A DNA stretch of 64,000 bases from Nostoc sp. FACHB-892 (GTDB taxonomy: Bacteria; Cyanobacteriota; Cyanobacteriia; Cyanobacteriales; Nostocaceae), in the NCBI RefSeq assembly GCF_014698795.1, contig NZ_JACJTR010000034.1, positions 1 to 64,000 of the forward strand. Direction: 5' to 3'. Position 1 is the first letter of the stretch. Each line of letters begins with the position of its first letter. Of the stretch, positions 60,295 to 64,000 are shown piece after piece. The notes under the pieces were generated by a model that was given only the letters and a program-made list of their open reading frames with translations, searched no databases and had not been told where the DNA came from. Both the position numbers and the translations under genes were made by a program.

Positions 60295-61527
60295 GTGGCT
60301 GATGATGAACGCATAGTCAATGCACAACAGATAAATCCAAAAGACTTTTCATGGGGATTATGGCCTGTTGTGCCACTCTACCCTTATGGCAGGCGGCAGA
60401 CAATTCGCAAAGAAGTGATCAAAGACACAATTTGGAATTTTGACCAGATTCAGGGCATTTTCTATGTTGTTGTACCGATTCGCATGACTGTGGTTAAGCT
60501 CGTAGCCGGGGGTCTTCTCATCTATGCGCCTGTTGCACCAACCCCAGAGTGCATCCGGCTTGTAAATGAGTTGGTGGCGGAACACGGTCATGTTAAGTAC
60601 ATTATCCTGCCAACTATCTCCGGTATAGAACATAAGGTATTCGTCGGGCCCTTCGCCAGATATTTTCCGACTGCACTGGTGTTTGTGGCTCCCCATCAGT
60701 GGAGTTTCCCGCTAAATCTCCCACTTAGTTGGCTTGGCTTACCTCCGAAACGAACTCAGGTACTCCCAGAAGATAGTAGCAAAACTCCCTTTGCTGACGA
60801 GTTTGATTATGCAATGCTGGGTCCCATCGAGCTTGGCCCTGGTCGGTTTGCGGAAGTTGCTTTTTTCCACAAGCGATCGCATACTCTTTTAGTAACAGAT
60901 TCTGTACTTTCTATCCCAGAAGATCCACCTGCGATCGCACTTTTAGATCCATATCCCTTACTATTTCATGCCAAGGATAATGCTACTGATATTGTTGCAG
61001 ATATTCAGGCAAATCGCCGTAAGGGTTGGCAGCGTATCTCGTTGTTTGCTTTGTACTTTCAACCCAACGCACTAAATATCCGCCAATGGAGTCAGGTGTT
61101 GCAAGATGCCTTAAAAGCACCAGAACGCTCAAAGAAAGCTTATTTTGGATTGTATCCTTTTAAATGGCATCCAGATTGGCAGCGATCGTTTAATGCTTTG
61201 CGAGGTGATGGGCGTTTGTTTGTCGCGCCAATTTTACAGACGCTGATTCTCAACCGCGCACCGAAAGAAACCATTGACTGGGCTGATAAAGTTGCTAGTT
61301 GGGACTTCGAGTGGATTATTCCCTGCCACTTTGATTCACCGATTAAAGCCGAGCCGCATCAGTTTCGCCAAGCTTTCTCTTTTTTAGAAAAGCAGCCTGC
61401 TGTCAGTGCGGGTTTGTTCAGCAGTAGTAGCTATCCCTTGCCAGAGGAGGATTTTAAACTACTTAAAGAAATCGATACAGGTTTAAACAAGTTTGGGATT
61501 GTGCCATCAGCAAAGGAGAAAGTGTAG
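60295..61527 (+). CDS. DUF4336-domain protein (metallo-beta-lactamase-like relative)
   Basis: A 410-residue protein that matches the DUF4336 type found in cyanobacteria and plants. Residues 55-90 read as the first strands (TVVKLVAGGLLIYAPVAPTP), residues 105-130 have YIILPTISGIEHKVFVGPFA, and PCHFDSPIKAEPHQFRQAF is near the end. The fold is thought to be related to metallo-beta-lactamases, but the usual HxHxDH motif is not seen, so hydrolysis is uncertain. The start is GTG 60295, supported by GGAGGGG at 60281-60287. No partner gene is adjacent on the same strand. Confidence 0.8.
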   Translation: MADDERIVNAQQINPKDFSWGLWPVVPLYPYGRRQTIRKEVIKDTIWNFDQIQGIFYVVVPIRMTVVKLVAGGLLIYAPVAPTPECIRLVNELVAEHGHVKYIILPTISGIEHKVFVGPFARYFPTALVFVAPHQWSFPLNLPLSWLGLPPKRTQVLPEDSSKTPFADEFDYAMLGPIELGPGRFAEVAFFHKRSHTLLVTDSVLSIPEDPPAIALLDPYPLLFHAKDNATDIVADIQANRRKGWQRISLFALYFQPNALNIRQWSQVLQDALKAPERSKKAYFGLYPFKWHPDWQRSFNALRGDGRLFVAPILQTLILNRAPKETIDWADKVASWDFEWIIPCHFDSPIKAEPHQFRQAFSFLEKQPAVSAGLFSSSSYPLPEEDFKLLKEIDTGLNKFGIVPSAKEKV

Positions 61528-61589
61528 GGCGTGAGTTTGTTTTTCGGCTCAAACCCAGTTATGGTAACAATGATGGCTATATGAGGTTG

Positions 61590-62813
61590 TCACCTTTTCA
61601 TCAAAGGAACGGTAGAGCCAGCAAAGTGAATTTCTTTAGCAGCGTTAAGTCCAGATTCTAATGCTCCTTGAAGCCAGCCTCTCGTCTTGGAAGTATGGTC
61701 TCCAGCGAAATAAATCTTTCCTTCTGACTTCCCTAATTCTGAAAATAGTTTCTTTTCTTGTTCATCTGTTGGATAGGCCCAGCCTCCTTTTGACCAGATA
61801 TCTTTTGTCCATGAATAAAAGTGCGATTGGACAGAGTAATTACTTACCCCAGGCAAAAACTTTTCCCAATGCTGGAGTAATTTTTTCTGTTGAGCTTCGC
61901 CCTCAAAAGCATCCATCTCAAGAGCTTTTTCTCCTTTGAGATACGCATGAAGAATACCTGTCTTTTCAGGTTTATCCCAAGTAGTATGCCACAGTTCTTC
62001 ATCCTCGAAAAATCCCCAGCCATTTAAGTTATCCTTTTCCCAGAAGCGATTAGGAAATTTCACAAAGCCACGGGTTGCTGCTCGATAGTTATATCCTCCT
62101 GCCGCCGCCTGTTTTTTTGCCGGAGATAGCTCAGGTGAAAAAGTAATTTGATTTAAAACAGTTAACGGGACAGTACACAACACACAATCAGCAAGATATC
62201 GTTGCCCTGATAAGCTCGATACTTCAACACCATTAGATGTTTGTACAATCCGAGCAACAGGCTCATCAAGTTTAATTTTTCTAGTCAATGCTTGAGCAAA
62301 CGCTTGGGGAAGTAGATCAAATCCATCCGTTAGTTTTTGAATCTCTTGGGGACGCATTTGTGGTTGATTTTGAAATAGTTCTTTCGCTGTAAATAATAGA
62401 CGTTTTCCGTCTTTCATCGTGAGATATTTTCCAGATGTCGGCGCAAACTGTGAAAGTCTCAAACCAAAATGTTTGATGTAACCAAGGGTTAAATGATGAT
62501 CTGATGGGATTCTGGCCGCTCCAAGTTCTAGTAAATCCTCTCCTTGAAACGCTCCTCGCAGAGTTAAAATTCTACCACCGACACGCTTTCTTGCTTCTAA
62601 AACGGTGACATCATGACCAACTGCTGTTAATTCATACGCTGCTACTAAACCGGAAAGACCTGCACCGACAATCAGCACCTTTTGACGCGGCAATCCTTTG
62701 GGCAAAGCCCCAGGGGAAGTTGGTTTTTGGGCAAGTACTTGATCGTAGGTGATAGTTGAGGCGATCGCGAGAGTACTCCGCAATAAAAACTGACGGCGAT
62801 TTAGGTTGGGCAT
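61590..62813 (-). CDS. Tat-exported flavin amine oxidase
   Basis: A 407-residue FAD-dependent amine oxidase. The N-terminus NLNRRQFLLRSTLAIA is a twin-arginine signal, so the folded enzyme is exported with FAD bound. The FAD-binding start is KVLIVGAGLSGLVAAYELTA, VLEARKRVGGRI follows, and the C-terminal FAD motif is YFAGDHTSKTRGWLQGALES. Members oxidise L-amino acids, monoamines or polyamines to H2O2 and ammonia. The exact substrate is not given by the sequence. It is convergent with the DUF4336 gene and separated from it by 62 bases. Confidence 0.88.
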   Translation of the reverse strand: MPNLNRRQFLLRSTLAIASTITYDQVLAQKPTSPGALPKGLPRQKVLIVGAGLSGLVAAYELTAVGHDVTVLEARKRVGGRILTLRGAFQGEDLLELGAARIPSDHHLTLGYIKHFGLRLSQFAPTSGKYLTMKDGKRLLFTAKELFQNQPQMRPQEIQKLTDGFDLLPQAFAQALTRKIKLDEPVARIVQTSNGVEVSSLSGQRYLADCVLCTVPLTVLNQITFSPELSPAKKQAAAGGYNYRAATRGFVKFPNRFWEKDNLNGWGFFEDEELWHTTWDKPEKTGILHAYLKGEKALEMDAFEGEAQQKKLLQHWEKFLPGVSNYSVQSHFYSWTKDIWSKGGWAYPTDEQEKKLFSELGKSEGKIYFAGDHTSKTRGWLQGALESGLNAAKEIHFAGSTVPLMKR

Positions 62814-62964
62814 AGAGGCGGAACTAGTGATTGGGGAAGGACAGCAATTTAGGGTATTCTTATTTCCTTGGCTAAATAAAGCTACAAATGTACAGAATAG
62901 AATTCCAGACTGAATATAGCAGTGTCAATAGTAGATTTACGATAGTAGTTCGCTTAAGCAAGTC

Positions 62965-64000
62965 TTAACGTTTGATCCCCTTAAACCGTTCTTGTGCCGC
63001 CTGAAATGCTTCTTGCATCACCAATTGAATTTTCTGGGGATCGGGTTTCTTACCTCCCATTAAATCACCAAAGTAAACGCAGGCTGCTTCCCCTAGTGCC
63101 CAGGTATAGGCAGCTGCCCAAGAGGCTGCGATCGCACTACCAAAACCTGGTATAAATTTAATTAACTCTCGTGCAATTGCTTGTGCTAAAAAACCACCTG
63201 CGATCGCACTCACAACGCCTCCCGCCTGAGATGGAGTAACTGTTTGCCCATATAATTTACCCAACAGTCCCACCATTGATACTTGCAATGCAGTCAGTAC
63301 TGGCATTGTGGCAAATGGCAAAGGTACAGCCGCAAGAGTGGCAGACATAATCGAAAATGGCAAAATATAACGGCGTGCAGCATCTCGATAAAGATTACCA
63401 AGTTGCTTCCCAGCTTCTTCTTGATCTAATAGCTGATAAATGGCCTGCGCTTCTGCTTCTGGGAGTAGTTCTGCTAAGGAATCTCGCAGTGCTTCTAAGC
63501 CATAAAATACCGGATTATAACCATCTTCTTCTAAGGTAAAGTCAATGAGTACAGAGCGATCGCTTATTCCTGCAAAGGCTTGTTGGATTGCGGCAAATGC
63601 GCGGTTAACTTCTTGATAATCTGGTGGATAGGCAGGATGATCGACGGTATCAAGAGGATAAACCTCATGCAAGCAAGTAACTACCAGTAAACAGGGAATA
63701 TTTGGATACTGCTGGCGCAACTGTTGAGCAATTTGTCGTAGCGTGTCAGTTGCAAAATCATTAATTTTGACGGTGAGAAGGAGGATTCTAGCAGAACGAG
63801 TCTCTTTTTTTAAATCGCCAACTAACTCCTGAATGATTAATTGAGTATCTTGTTTAACATCACCCAGTCCTACCGTATCAGTAAAAATCAGTAACGGCAG
63901 GTCATTGGAAGGATAGGCATAGCGCTCTGTATGTTGCGTGTGAGGACGAAATCCCTGACCGACAATTTCAGCAGAAACTCCCGTCAATCCCCGGACAATT
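62965..64000 (-). CDS. Era-like GTPase with C-terminal DUF697-type membrane domain (partial)
   Basis: The last 345 or so residues of a GTPase; the 5' end is outside the window. In the visible part the G3 motif DTVGLGD is present and the G4 region VVTCLHEVY lacks a clear T/NKxD. The frame continues upstream past a TTG (IVRGLTGVS), so the P-loop must lie beyond 64000. From about the middle it has hydrophobic helices (ILPFSIMSATLAAVPLPFAT, GVVSAIAGGFLAQAIARELI) and the basic end of DUF697-type proteins. Such cyanobacterial proteins are thought to act at membranes, with an unknown function. Confidence 0.8.
   Translation of the reverse strand, partial: IVRGLTGVSAEIVGQGFRPHTQHTERYAYPSNDLPLLIFTDTVGLGDVKQDTQLIIQELVGDLKKETRSARILLLTVKINDFATDTLRQIAQQLRQQYPNIPCLLVVTCLHEVYPLDTVDHPAYPPDYQEVNRAFAAIQQAFAGISDRSVLIDFTLEEDGYNPVFYGLEALRDSLAELLPEAEAQAIYQLLDQEEAGKQLGNLYRDAARRYILPFSIMSATLAAVPLPFATMPVLTALQVSMVGLLGKLYGQTVTPSQAGGVVSAIAGGFLAQAIARELIKFIPGFGSAIAASWAAAYTWALGEAACVYFGDLMGGKKPDPQKIQLVMQEAFQAAQERFKGIKR

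Overview
The window looks like chromosome from a filamentous, Nostocales-type cyanobacterium. The signs are frequent GCGATCGC (HIP1) octamers, giant kinases joining a Ser/Thr-kinase to a histidine kinase (HstK type), bilin-binding GAF domains, a PEP-CTERM protein, Tll0287-like heme sensing, and intergenic palindromic repeats of the 'ggcgggctacgcc' and 'ccccaaagggtacgc' kinds. No tRNA, rRNA or CRISPR array was seen.

Layout. 1-1627: edge of a probable transposase and a GAF histidine kinase with a decayed ATP site. 2242-14848: an exopolysaccharide cluster on the + strand, with three GT4 and three tandem GT2 glycosyltransferases, a Wzz-like chain-length protein, a Wzy-like polymerase, an acyltransferase and a Wzx-like flippase. 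Next come two tandem secreted proteins of unknown family (15145-17160). 17161-21530 is a decayed accessory stretch: remnants of an acireductone-dioxygenase-like cupin, a PEP-CTERM protein, a VOC/YjdN protein and a GNAT protein, a broken IS630 element with perfect ends, dispersed repeats, plus an apparently intact glycine-zipper protein and an intact PEP-CTERM protein. 21531-34221: an exported RidA-like protein, a 1801-residue HstK-type kinase, a NADAR protein, a PAS-less phytochrome kinase and an LEA-like repeat protein. 34846-40782: a TIR-like/deoxyribosyltransferase-like protein, a divergent PhnD-like lipoprotein and heme c sensor pair, a dehydrogenase remnant, an MscS channel and small stress-type proteins. 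41360-51365: a polyol uptake and catabolism locus (SorC regulator, SDR, ABC transporter, mannitol/arabitol dehydrogenase, xylulokinase). 51476-64000: an FMN reductase gene with a nonsense codon, a second 2000-residue HstK-type kinase, a formamidase-like enzyme, a nuclease-fold protein, a DUF4336 protein, a Tat-exported amine oxidase and a GTPase cut by the window edge.

How it works together. The polysaccharide genes supply assembly, polymerisation and flipping but not the initiating transferase, exporter or tyrosine kinase, which must lie elsewhere. The polyol locus resembles the mtl/smo operons of proteobacteria and would convert sugar alcohols to xylulose 5-phosphate or fructose. Three large sensor kinases have no adjacent response regulator.

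The most interesting signal is in the 2000-residue kinase. Compared with its paralogue in the same window, it carries one extra GAF domain with a DXCF motif (Cys1607) and a canonical bilin Cys-His (Cys1635), 28 residues apart as in dual-cysteine cyanobacteriochromes. The phytochrome kinase has a third GAF with two cysteines at the same 28-residue spacing. A Ser/Thr-kinase/ATPase/histidine-kinase giant with a built-in blue/green-type photosensor is the best candidate here for something not well described.
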